Assembly (NCBI GenBank): GCA_029782215.1
Contig: JAKOVD010000032.1
Coordinates: 273,522 to 337,521 of the forward strand
Length of the DNA: 64,000 bases
Direction of reading: 5' to 3'
Source: Chloroflexota bacterium
GTDB lineage: Bacteria; Chloroflexota; Anaerolineae; J102
Below, piece by piece: positions 8,581-15,794 of this stretch. Numbering within the stretch: the first letter of the stretch is position 1; each line of letters begins with the position of its first letter. The notes below the pieces were generated by a model that was given only the letters and a program-made list of their open reading frames with translations, did not search any database and was not told where the DNA came from. The position numbers and the translations under genes are program-made.

Positions 8581-8669
8581 GTTTGCCTCAGGAAACTCTT
8601 GCTTAGTGAGCCACGGGCGTGCCTGCGCCCGTACCAGGTGTCGATGAAATAGGGGGAGCGGCGCGCCGG

Positions 8670-9074
8670 TCAGAAAGGCAGGTCAGGCTCGTCGCTCACG
8701 TAGTAGTCGCGCTCATCCTCACGGGCGCCGCCGCCGGCGTGGCGGGCATCGAGGATGAGCATCTCGTTGGCCACCAGCTCCGTGCGAAAGTGCTTATTGC
8801 CGTCCGGGTCTTCCCAGGTGCGGGTCTGCAGGTGCCCTTCCACGTAGACGCGGGAGGTCTTGCGCAGGTACTGGTTGCAGATCTCGGCCAGGTTGCCCCA
8901 AGCCACCACGTTAAACCACTCCGTCGCTTCCCGGCGTTCGCCGTCTGAAGTGACCCACGTGCGGCTGGTGGCAACGCTAAAGGTCGTCACCGGCTTGCCG
9001 CCCTGCGTATACCGCATTTCCGGGTCGCGCCCCAGGTTGCCGATCACCATGACTTTGTTCAGACCGCGAGACAT
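8670..9074 (-). CDS. ssb: Single-stranded DNA-binding protein
   Basis: 134 residues with one OB fold starting at MSRGLNKVMVIGNLGRDPEMRYT, and the conserved TEWFNVVAWG and YVEGHLQTRTWED segments. It ends in the acidic tip DEPDLPF, which in this family recruits partner proteins. The linker between fold and tip is only ~15-20 residues, short for a bacterial SSB. It sits between rpsF and rpsR in the classical arrangement, 85 bp from rpsF and about 90 bp from rpsR. Confidence 0.96.
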   Translation of the reverse strand: MSRGLNKVMVIGNLGRDPEMRYTQGGKPVTTFSVATSRTWVTSDGERREATEWFNVVAWGNLAEICNQYLRKTSRVYVEGHLQTRTWEDPDGNKHFRTELVANEMLILDARHAGGGAREDERDYYVSDEPDLPF

Positions 9075-9158
9075 AAACCGCTCCTTGAACGACCTGATGC
9101 CACGCCAGAATGGAGAGGTGAACGCACCGGCGCCGTGTCCGGACGGCCCCAGCGCCGG

Positions 9159-9449
9159 TTACAGGTCGGACTTGCGCACCGGGAGGTGGCGAAGGACATC
9201 CTCGTGCAGCCGCAGCGAGCGCGACAGGTCTGCGACCTTGGCGCCGGCCAGCTTGTACTCGAAGAGGATGTAGGTCGCCTCATTCTGCTTATTGATCGGG
9301 AAGGCCAGGGTGCGGCGCCCCCACGGGGTCACGGTGTCCACCGCGCCGCCCAGCTCGGCGATCTTGTTCTGCACCCACTCCGTCATCTTGGCGACGCCTT
9401 CCTCGTCCAGGCGTGGGTGGAACAGGGTTACCATCTCGTAATCGGTCAT
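9159..9449 (-). CDS. rpsF: 30S ribosomal protein S6
   Basis: 96 residues, standard length, with the S6 signature: YEMVTLFHPRLDEEG at the start, WGRRTLAFPINKQNEATY in the middle. It is the first gene of the operon. AAAGGAG lies 11 nt upstream of the ATG at 9449. The leader carries a hairpin resembling the S6:S18 binding site, which fits autoregulation by the S6:S18 complex. Confidence 0.96.
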   Translation of the reverse strand: MTDYEMVTLFHPRLDEEGVAKMTEWVQNKIAELGGAVDTVTPWGRRTLAFPINKQNEATYILFEYKLAGAKVADLSRSLRLHEDVLRHLPVRKSDL

Positions 9450-9477
9450 GCTGTGAAAAGACTCCTTTCTTTGGGTT

Positions 9478-9517
9478 TGTCAGCGGTCAATCCCGCCGGT
9501 GCGGGAGGCCGCTGACA
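9478..9517 (-). promoter_or_regulatory. S6:S18-type leader hairpin of rpsF
   Basis: On the minus strand a 9-bp stem (TGTCAGCGG/CCGCTGACA) leads to an internal loop and then a 5-bp CCCGC/GCGGG stem closed by an ACCG loop, just upstream of the rpsF Shine-Dalgarno. Known S6:S18 leaders are a stem with asymmetric loop plus a CCG-bearing element; the match is by eye. A second hairpin (9525-9552, 8-bp stem) precedes it. Confidence 0.6.
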
Positions 9518-9565
9518 GAAAGAACGAGGGGATTCGAACGGCTTTCCCCTCGTGACAAGGTTCCG

Positions 9566-9595
9566 ATTATGCCACAGGGCCGCAGCCGCGCCCAA
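9566..9595 (-). promoter_or_regulatory. Predicted rpsF operon promoter
   Basis: TTGGGC (9595-9590), 18-nt spacer, CATAAT (9571-9566) on the minus strand. Start of transcription is expected near 9559, just before the two leader hairpins. Confidence 0.5.
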
Positions 9596-9624
9596 ATCAG
9601 GGGGGCGGATATTGGTCTGCAGCA

Positions 9625-9726
9625 GCGGCTTTAGTCGCTTCTGGACCATACAACGACTGAAGTCGTTACGGCAACTCCTGGCGCCTTTGGTCGCTCGTGC
9701 ACCGGAGAACGACTGAAGTCGCTACG
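9625..9726. repeat. CGACTGAAGTCG palindrome repeats
   Basis: AACGACTGAAGTCGTTACG (9651-9670) and AACGACTGAAGTCGCTACG (9707-9726) are near-identical copies containing a 12-bp palindrome; a diverged GCGGCTTTAGTCGC copy is at 9625. Another copy lies after the ABC exporter (14690-14706). Confidence 0.75.
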
Positions 9727-9731
9727 ACAGC

Positions 9732-9761
9732 TTGCCAAGCGCCAGCGGGCTGCACTATAAT
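9732..9761 (+). promoter_or_regulatory. tRNA-Pro promoter
   Basis: TTGCCA (9732-9737), 18-nt spacer, TATAAT (9756-9761). Transcription would start near 9768, 5 nt before the mature tRNA. Confidence 0.75.
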
Positions 9762-9772
9762 CCTGGTCGTTC

Positions 9773-9846
9773 CGGGGCGTAGCGCAGTTCGGTAGCGCGC
9801 ACGGTTCGGGTCCGTGAGGTCGGGCGTTCAAGTCGCCCCGCCCCGA
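9773..9846 (+). tRNA. tRNA-Pro (anticodon CGG)
   Basis: The cloverleaf is complete: acceptor stem CGGGGCG/CGCCCCG, D stem GCGC/GCGC, anticodon stem CACGG/CCGTG around loop TTCGGGT (anticodon CGG, reads CCG), T stem GGGCG/CGCCC with loop TTCAAGT, discriminator A. CCA is not encoded, so it must be added by the nucleotidyltransferase, a candidate for which lies at 49008-50699. Confidence 0.95.
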
Positions 9847-9873
9847 CACTACCCGCAGAATTCTGTGAACCAG

Positions 9874-9916
9874 GCGGAGGAGCCGCCTGCCAGTGGATGG
9901 CAGGCGGCTCCTCCGC
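9874..9916. terminator. 19-bp perfect hairpin after tRNA-Pro
   Basis: Left arm 9874-9892 and right arm 9898-9916 pair perfectly around a 5-nt loop (GTGGA). It lacks a T tract, but position and strength suggest the tRNA terminator. The arm sequence (GGCGGCTCCTCCGC) resembles that of the hairpin at 61450-61483, so it may be a dispersed element. Confidence 0.55.
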
Positions 9917-10060
9917 GTGTTGGGACCGGTGCAGAAGAGACCACATGCTGGTTATCATCATCGTCAGGTTTGCCTGAGCGGGAACACCCGTTGCGGAGTT
10001 GAATGCCGGTCTTTCCGACAAGCCGGGTTCTCGCTGAAGAGAAACGCCGTGCCAGGGGGC

Positions 10061-10088
10061 GTAGGGGCGGTTCATGAACTGCCCCTAC
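10061..10088. repeat. GTAGGGGC...GCCCCTAC palindrome
   Basis: A 28-base near-perfect palindrome centred on TTCATGAA with one mismatch. It has the look of a short dispersed extragenic palindrome; only one copy is visible in this window. Confidence 0.5.
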
Positions 10089-10279
10089 CACTGTCCCGCA
10101 AGCGTTCACTATCGCCTTCCCGCGCAGGAGTGGTAACATCTGCGTGATGCGGCAGATGCTGGGGCGCACTTTTCCCGACGTGGTCGGCCGGCGCCTGCCC
10201 ATTGTCCCATCTGACGTCGATTCCGCCCACCGGTGCGGCAGTCCGGTGGCTACCTGGCGACTGTAGCGAGGAGGCCCGC

Positions 10280-10843
10280 ATGACGCTGAAACCGTGGCAA
10301 TTGGGCTGCCTGGGGTTGGCATTGGTCGTGGCTGGCTTGGTCTTCGGCTGCCTGGTAGGCGGGCTGCTTGGCTCAATGGTGGTGGGTCCCAGGGTGCAGA
10401 CGGCCCTCGGCAGGACGACGAAAGAGCCGGCGGTGGCCACAGAGGCGCCCAGCATCGCGCCGGGGAAGCCGACGGTGGCGCCGACACCGACGCCGTCACG
10501 CTGTGTGATGGCGTCCGCCAAACAGATGGCGCTGGTGCAGGCAGGCGTGCAAGGCGCGGCGCCCGGCAGCGTGGTGCGGTCGGGGTGGGCGGTGAGGTCG
10601 AACCACTTCCAAAATGTATGGATGGTGGCGGCGCTGGTCTATGGGCCGGGAATGGAGCAGGGTGGAGGCCCGGGGGTGTGGGCCATCGGCGGCGACCCTG
10701 ACAACCCGGTCATGGCGCTTTCGGTCAACGGATCTGCGAAGCAGCTCAGCAACCTCCCGGACGCCACCCAGGCAGTGGCGCAGATCTCGGAGTCGGAGGA
10801 TGGCGTTGCCGAGGCGCTGGCGTGTGTGGAGGCGTTCAGGTGA
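10280..10843 (+). CDS. Small membrane-anchored protein of unknown function
   Basis: 187 residues. ATG 10280 is preceded by AGGAGG at 6 nt spacing, which decides the start over an upstream frame extension. One N-terminal transmembrane helix (LGCLGLALVVAGLVFGCLVGG) is followed by a Thr/Pro linker (TVAPTPTPS) and a ~110-residue extracytoplasmic domain (SGWAVRSNHFQNVWMVAALVYGPG...). The domain looks like an alpha/beta fold, ending in a helix with alternating acidic residues (ISESEDGVAEALACVEAF). No family is recognised. It stands alone between the palindrome island and the ABC exporter. Confidence 0.7.
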   Translation: MTLKPWQLGCLGLALVVAGLVFGCLVGGLLGSMVVGPRVQTALGRTTKEPAVATEAPSIAPGKPTVAPTPTPSRCVMASAKQMALVQAGVQGAAPGSVVRSGWAVRSNHFQNVWMVAALVYGPGMEQGGGPGVWAIGGDPDNPVMALSVNGSAKQLSNLPDATQAVAQISESEDGVAEALACVEAFR

Positions 10844-10980
10844 GATAGGGACCCGGCGTTCCCAGGGGTCACGCGCCGGTCCCCATGTTCATGGTAGAGA
10901 GGGGGGCGGCGATCATGCAGCGGGACTGCACGATGGCCGTCGTACCGGGCTGAGCTCCGGCGCGCCGCGGGGTGGGGCGT

Positions 10981-11009
10981 TTCACCCGCGGGCTCTGAAC
11001 GGCGATAAT
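10981..11009 (+). promoter_or_regulatory. Possible promoter of the ABC exporter operon
   Basis: TTCACC (10981-10986), 17-nt spacer, GATAAT (11004-11009). Start near 11016 favours ATG 11059 over the earlier ATG at 11008, which overlaps the -10. Confidence 0.4.
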
Positions 11010-11058
11010 GAAGGGCGCAGGGGCCTATCACGCCCGTGGGAGCACGACGACACCCCAG

Positions 11059-12840
11059 ATGAAGCACATTCGTGAACTTCTGCCTTTTGTCAGACCCTAC
11101 TGGAAGCTGGCGGTCTTGGCTTTGGTCCTGCTGACCACCCTCGTGGTCGCGGACCTGGCCATCCCCATGCTCATTGCGCGCATCATCGACCAGGGCATCA
11201 AACAGAATAACCTGACGGTGGTCATGCAGACGTCGGCCTTGATGCTGGCCATCTCCCTGGCCAGCCTGGTGATCGCGCTCGGCAACAACAAATACTCCAT
11301 TCTCGTCGGTGAAGGCGTGGCCCGCGACCTGCGAGAGGCCATGTTCATCAAGATCCAGACTTTCTCTTATGGAAACCTGAACGAGTTCACGACGGGCAAG
11401 CTCATCGTGCGGCTGACCAGCGACGTGGCGGCGGCAAAGAGCCTGGTCCAGATCTCCCTGCGCATCGGCACCCGGGCGCCGCTGCTGATGACCGGCAGCC
11501 TCATCCTCATGTTCAGGACCGACCCTCGCCTGGCGCTGGTCATGGTCCCCTTGCTGCTGGTCACGACCGCGGTCATCGTCCTCTTCAGCATGACCATGGA
11601 GCCGATGTTCCGCACCGTCCAGCAGAAGCTCGACAGGCTCAACACCGTTCTACAGGAGAACATCGCCGGCGCCAGGCTGGTCAAGGCTTTCGTGCGCGCG
11701 GACTATGAAGAACAGCGCTTTGCCGTCACCAACGACGACTATGCCGCCAACTCCATCCGTTTGATGCAGCTCATGGCCATCCTGGCGCCGGTGCTGACGA
11801 TGTTTGTGAACATCGGCATTGTGACGGTCATCTGGTACGGCGGCCTGCAGGCCATCCACGGGAACATCATGGTGGGACAGATCGTGGCCTTTACGAACTA
11901 CCTGTTTACGGTCATGACCCCTCTGCTGTTGATGACCATGCTCTCGAACACCTATGCCAATGGCGTTGCCTCCGCCCGCCGCGTCAATGAGGTACTGGAC
12001 ACCGTGCCCCAGGTCGAGGAGGATCCGCACGCCGCGCCGCTGCCCGCCCAGGCCCTGGCGCGGGTGGCGTTCGACAACGTGGGCTTTCACTACAACGGCG
12101 AGGTCGAAAGGCCCATTCTGGAGGGCGTCAATCTGGTGGCAGAGCCGGGGCAGACGATCGCCATTCTCGGCGCCACAGGCTCGGGCAAATCCTCGCTGGT
12201 CAACCTGATTCCCCGCTTCTACGACGTCACCGCCGGCCAACTCCGCGTCGACGGCAGCGATGTCCGCCAACTCCAGACCGATTCGCTGCTCTCACAAACC
12301 GGGATCGTGCCCCAGGAATCGATCCTTTTCTCGGGCACGGTGCGTGACAACATCCGCTATGGCCGGCCCGAAGCAAGCGAGGAGGAAGTGGTGGCCGCGG
12401 CGCAGGCAGCCCAGGCCCATGACTTCATCATGAGGCTGCCGCAGGCCTATGACACCCATGTCGAGCAGCGCGGGGTGAATCTCTCGGGCGGCCAGAAGCA
12501 GCGCATCGCCATCGCCCGCGCCCTGCTCACTCAACCCAAGATCCTGATCCTGGACGACAGCACCAGCGCCGTGGATGTGGAGACAGAAACCCGAATCCAG
12601 GCGGCGCTGGCGAGCAGTCTCCACCAGCGCACCAGCTTCGTCGTGGCCCAGCGGATCAGCACCGTCCTCAACGCCGACAAGATCGTAGTGCTCGACAAGG
12701 GCCAGATCGTCGGCGAGGGGACCCACATGCAGCTCATGCAGTCAAACGCCATCTACCAGGAGATCTACGAGTCGCAGTTGGGCAGCGGCTTTCGCGAGAT
12801 GGAAACCGCTGACGATCTGGACGGAGGCAGGGCGCCATGA
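11059..12840 (+). CDS. Heterodimeric ABC exporter, subunit with degenerate ATPase site
   Basis: 593 residues: a six-helix type I exporter domain (to ~residue 310), then a nucleotide-binding domain. Walker A is GATGSGKS (371-378) and the signature motif LSGGQ (475-479) is canonical. After Walker B the catalytic Glu is Asp (D500 in LILDDS), and the H-loop His is Gln (Q531 in VVAQRIS). This subunit therefore contributes a good signature but a poor catalytic centre. It overlaps the next subunit gene by four bases (ATGA), so the two are translationally coupled. Likely a BmrCD/TM287-288-like multidrug or lipid exporter; substrate unknown. Confidence 0.93.
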   Translation: MKHIRELLPFVRPYWKLAVLALVLLTTLVVADLAIPMLIARIIDQGIKQNNLTVVMQTSALMLAISLASLVIALGNNKYSILVGEGVARDLREAMFIKIQTFSYGNLNEFTTGKLIVRLTSDVAAAKSLVQISLRIGTRAPLLMTGSLILMFRTDPRLALVMVPLLLVTTAVIVLFSMTMEPMFRTVQQKLDRLNTVLQENIAGARLVKAFVRADYEEQRFAVTNDDYAANSIRLMQLMAILAPVLTMFVNIGIVTVIWYGGLQAIHGNIMVGQIVAFTNYLFTVMTPLLLMTMLSNTYANGVASARRVNEVLDTVPQVEEDPHAAPLPAQALARVAFDNVGFHYNGEVERPILEGVNLVAEPGQTIAILGATGSGKSSLVNLIPRFYDVTAGQLRVDGSDVRQLQTDSLLSQTGIVPQESILFSGTVRDNIRYGRPEASEEEVVAAAQAAQAHDFIMRLPQAYDTHVEQRGVNLSGGQKQRIAIARALLTQPKILILDDSTSAVDVETETRIQAALASSLHQRTSFVVAQRISTVLNADKIVVLDKGQIVGEGTHMQLMQSNAIYQEIYESQLGSGFREMETADDLDGGRAP

Positions 12841-14669
12841 CGTTCCCAACCGCGATGCGTGGGGCCGGCCAGGCCCGGTCAGGACTTCCGGCGATGGGTC
12901 CGGGACGACCGGCGAAGATCGAGACGGCCCAGAATCCCCGCCAGGCCCTGGTGCGGCTGCTCGGCTACCTCAGGCCGTACAAATGGACCCTGGCGATCGT
13001 CCTGGTCCTGGTGGTGATCTATAGTGTTCTCGCCCTGATCGCCCCCTATCTCCTGGGCGTGGCGATCGACAAGTTCATCGGCGCCAAAGATGCGGCCGGG
13101 CTGGTGCGCATCATGGTGCTCATGCTGGCGGCCTACCTGCTCAACAACCTGTTCCAGGCCATCGCCAACCGGATGATGGCCAGGCTGTCCCAGTTGGCGC
13201 TGAAGCAGGTGCGCGCCGATCTCTTCCAGCATTTGCAGACCCTGTCGATCCGGTTCTACGACACCCACACGGCCGGGGAATTGATGAGCCGCCTGACGAA
13301 TGACATCGACGCCATCAACCAGGCGGTTTCGCAGAACATCGTCGCCCTGGTGGCCAGCGTCCTGGCCATGGGCGGCATCCTCATCGCCATGTTCGTGCTG
13401 GACCGCTGGCTGGCCCTTTCGACCCTGCTGGTCATCCCGATCATGTTCTTCTTCACCCAGTTCGTGGCCCGGTATACCCGGCGCGGGTACCGTGATCTGC
13501 AGAAGGACCTGGGTGGTCTCAACAGCGTCATGGAAGAAGCCATCAGCGGGCAGAAAGTTGTCAAGGCCTTCCGCCGGAACGATGCGGTGATCGAGGCCTT
13601 CCGCGTGCAGAACCAGGCCGTTTACGAGGCCGGGGTGTTTGCCAACACCTACGCCCTGCTCCTCATGCCGCTCACCAACGTCCTGGGCAACTTCTTCATC
13701 ATCGTCCTGGCCGGCCTGGGCGGCTGGCTGGCCCTGCAGGGCCTGGTCAGCGTCGGCATGATCGCCACCTTCATCCTCTACGGGCAGAACTTCATTCAGC
13801 CCCTGCGCCAACTGTCGAACCTGTACAACACCATCCAGGCGGCCCTGGCCGGGGCCGAAAGGGTGTTTGAGATCGTCGACACACCCCCGGAGACCCTCGA
13901 TCCGGCCGATCCCCTTCCGTTCGACTCGATCAAAGGCGAGGTTGTCTTCAACCATGTCCACTTCGGCTATGAGCCAGAGACGCCGGTCATCAAGGACATG
14001 ACCCTGGAGGCCTGGGCCGGGCACATGATCGCCCTGGTGGGACCCACCGGCGCCGGCAAGACGACCATCGTCAACCTGCTGACCCGCTTCTACGATATCC
14101 AAAGCGGCAGCATCACGATTGACGGCAAGGACATCCGCGACGTCCGCAAGGCGGATCTGCGCCGCCAGCTCGGCATGGTGCTGCAGGACACCTTCCTGTT
14201 TTCCACGACGGTTATGGAGAACATCCGCTATGGCCGCCTGGATGCCACCGACGAGGAGTGTATCGAGGCGGCCAGGATGGCGGATGCTGACCACTTCGTC
14301 CGCCAGTTGCCCCACGGCTATGACACCGTGCTTTCCGAGCGGGCCGGCAACTTGAGCCAGGGCCAGCGCCAACTGCTGGCGATCGCCCGCGCCATCCTGG
14401 CCGACCCTGCCATCCTGATCCTGGACGAAGCCACCAGCAGCGTCGATACGCGCACGGAGGCGCGCATCCAGAAGGCTTTGCTGCGCCTGATGGAGGGGCG
14501 GACAAGCTTCGTCATCGCCCACCGTCTGAGCACGATCCGCGATGCCGATCACGTGGTCGTGATCAACAACGGCGAGATCATCGAACAGGGCAGCCACCAG
14601 GAACTGTTGGACAGGCATGGTTTCTACCACCATCTCTATCTCAGCCAGTTCAAAGGCCAGGCGATCTAG
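12837..14669 (+). CDS. Heterodimeric ABC exporter, catalytically competent subunit
   Basis: 610 residues with the same fused transmembrane-NBD layout and a ~40-residue N-terminal extension before the first helix. Walker A GPTGAGKT (402-409), Walker B with catalytic E531 (LILDEAT) and H562 (VIAHRLS) are canonical, while its signature is LSQGQ (506-510) instead of LSGGQ. Pairing with the upstream subunit gives one consensus site (this Walker A/B with the partner's LSGGQ) and one degenerate site. That is the expected asymmetry of heterodimeric exporters. Confidence 0.93.
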   Translation: MTFPTAMRGAGQARSGLPAMGPGRPAKIETAQNPRQALVRLLGYLRPYKWTLAIVLVLVVIYSVLALIAPYLLGVAIDKFIGAKDAAGLVRIMVLMLAAYLLNNLFQAIANRMMARLSQLALKQVRADLFQHLQTLSIRFYDTHTAGELMSRLTNDIDAINQAVSQNIVALVASVLAMGGILIAMFVLDRWLALSTLLVIPIMFFFTQFVARYTRRGYRDLQKDLGGLNSVMEEAISGQKVVKAFRRNDAVIEAFRVQNQAVYEAGVFANTYALLLMPLTNVLGNFFIIVLAGLGGWLALQGLVSVGMIATFILYGQNFIQPLRQLSNLYNTIQAALAGAERVFEIVDTPPETLDPADPLPFDSIKGEVVFNHVHFGYEPETPVIKDMTLEAWAGHMIALVGPTGAGKTTIVNLLTRFYDIQSGSITIDGKDIRDVRKADLRRQLGMVLQDTFLFSTTVMENIRYGRLDATDEECIEAARMADADHFVRQLPHGYDTVLSERAGNLSQGQRQLLAIARAILADPAILILDEATSSVDTRTEARIQKALLRLMEGRTSFVIAHRLSTIRDADHVVVINNGEIIEQGSHQELLDRHGFYHHLYLSQFKGQAI

Positions 14670-14689
14670 GCCCGGCGTAGGCACGTAGT

Positions 14690-14735
14690 CACGACTTCAG
14701 TCGTTTCCCCCCACCCTGGGCGACTGAAGTGCAGG
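14690..14735. repeat. CGACTGAAGTCG-type repeat
   Basis: ACGACTTCAGTCGTT (14691-14705) is the reverse complement of the copies at 9651 and 9707; a second diverged half (GCGACTGAAGTGC) follows at 14719. It lies between the exporter and the HAD gene and may serve as terminator. Confidence 0.6.
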
Positions 14736-14813
14736 GCTGGGGCCCGGCGCTCCGAGGGGCGGCTCCCAGGTGGTTTGCCGCTTGGCGGTGAAGGATGCGA
14801 GAATGGCGCCACC

Positions 14814-15794
14814 ATGAACGCTCTCCATTTCCCCGATCTCGGAACCTTTGACCCCGGCGAACTGCAGCCGCGCCACGCCTGCAGCGACGGCCGCTTTCAC
14901 GTGGGAGCCGACGGCGTCCAGGCCATCGCCGCCACCGGCGACGGCAAGGTGGAGTTCATCGCCTTTGCCGGCCACACCATCGCTTATGTCAAATCCTCGT
15001 TGGGCTATCCCGCCTACTATCCCGTTCACCCCGTGCAGTTACAGCCACCCGTGCAAGCCGTGCTGATGGACCTGGACGGCACCAGCGTGCACAGCGAGAG
15101 CTTCTGGATCTGGATCATCGAGCAGACCACGGCCAGCCTGCTGGGCAACCCGGCCTTCCAGCTCGAGGATGCCGATCTGCCCTACGTCTCCGGCCACAGC
15201 GTTTCCGAGCACCTGCAGTACTGCATCCACAAGTACTGCCCCGACCAGAAGCTGGAGACAGCGCGGCGCTGGTACTTCACCCACACGCATCGTGAGCTGG
15301 AGGCGGTGCTGCGGGGCGAGGGCCGCGCCGATGCGTTCACCCCGGCGCCGGGACTCAAGGAATTCCTGCTGGAACTCAAGCGCCGCCGCATCCGCATCGC
15401 CCTGGTGACCTCCGGCTTGTACGAAAAGGCCTATCCGGAGATCGTGGCCGCGTTCCGCAGCCTGGACATGGGCGACCCGGCCCGGTTCTACGACGCCATC
15501 ATCACGGCCGGCTTTCCGCTGCGCCAGGGCGAAGTGGGAACGCTGGGCGAGCTCTCGCCCAAGCCTCACCCCTGGCTCTACGCCGAGGCCGCCCGCGTAG
15601 GGCTGGGCCTCCCCTTCGACCGGCGCCTGAGCGTCATCGGCATCGAGGACAGCGGCGCGGGGGTGTGCTCGGTGCGGCTGGCGGGGTTCCCAACCGTGGG
15701 CCTGGCAGGCGGCAACATCGACGAGAGCGGCGTCCGCTCTCTCTGCCAGTTCTACGCCGCCACCCTGACCGACGTGCTGCCGCTGTTGGGTTAG
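14814..15794 (+). CDS. HAD-superfamily phosphatase/phosphoglucomutase-like hydrolase
   Basis: 326 residues. The HAD nucleophile motif is MDLDGT (D86, D88), with motif II VTSG, a conserved Lys in KPHP, and motif IV GIEDSGAG; a helical cap lies between. An unusual ~80-residue N-terminal domain (DPGELQPRHACSDGRFHVGADG...) precedes the fold and does not belong to it. ATG 14814 is preferred to TTG 14775. A weak promoter (TTGCCG 14775-14780, N18, GAGAAT 14799-14804) would start transcription just before this ATG. The stop overlaps the stop of the convergent mazG gene by four bases. Substrate unknown. Confidence 0.82.
   Translation: MNALHFPDLGTFDPGELQPRHACSDGRFHVGADGVQAIAATGDGKVEFIAFAGHTIAYVKSSLGYPAYYPVHPVQLQPPVQAVLMDLDGTSVHSESFWIWIIEQTTASLLGNPAFQLEDADLPYVSGHSVSEHLQYCIHKYCPDQKLETARRWYFTHTHRELEAVLRGEGRADAFTPAPGLKEFLLELKRRRIRIALVTSGLYEKAYPEIVAAFRSLDMGDPARFYDAIITAGFPLRQGEVGTLGELSPKPHPWLYAEAARVGLGLPFDRRLSVIGIEDSGAGVCSVRLAGFPTVGLAGGNIDESGVRSLCQFYAATLTDVLPLLG

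Larger units (their letters stand above)
9847..10279. other. Gene-free palindrome island after tRNA-Pro
   Basis: 433 bases without a supportable gene. It contains a 19-bp perfect hairpin (9874-9916), a 28-bp near-palindrome (10061-10088), and the Shine-Dalgarno region of the next gene. Open frames on either strand here lack family-like sequence or start signals. Confidence 0.6.

Noticed and set aside
9525..9552. Minus-strand GTTCGAATCCC resembling the T-arm of a tRNA
   Set aside because: The bases flanking the TTCGAAT loop do not form a 5-bp T stem, no acceptor or anticodon arm is present, and the segment is better explained as a leader hairpin of rpsF.
10072..10521. 149-codon minus-strand frame between the palindrome island and the small membrane protein
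   Set aside because: It overlaps the Shine-Dalgarno and N-terminus of the plus-strand gene at 10280, which has better signals, and its sequence is not protein-like.
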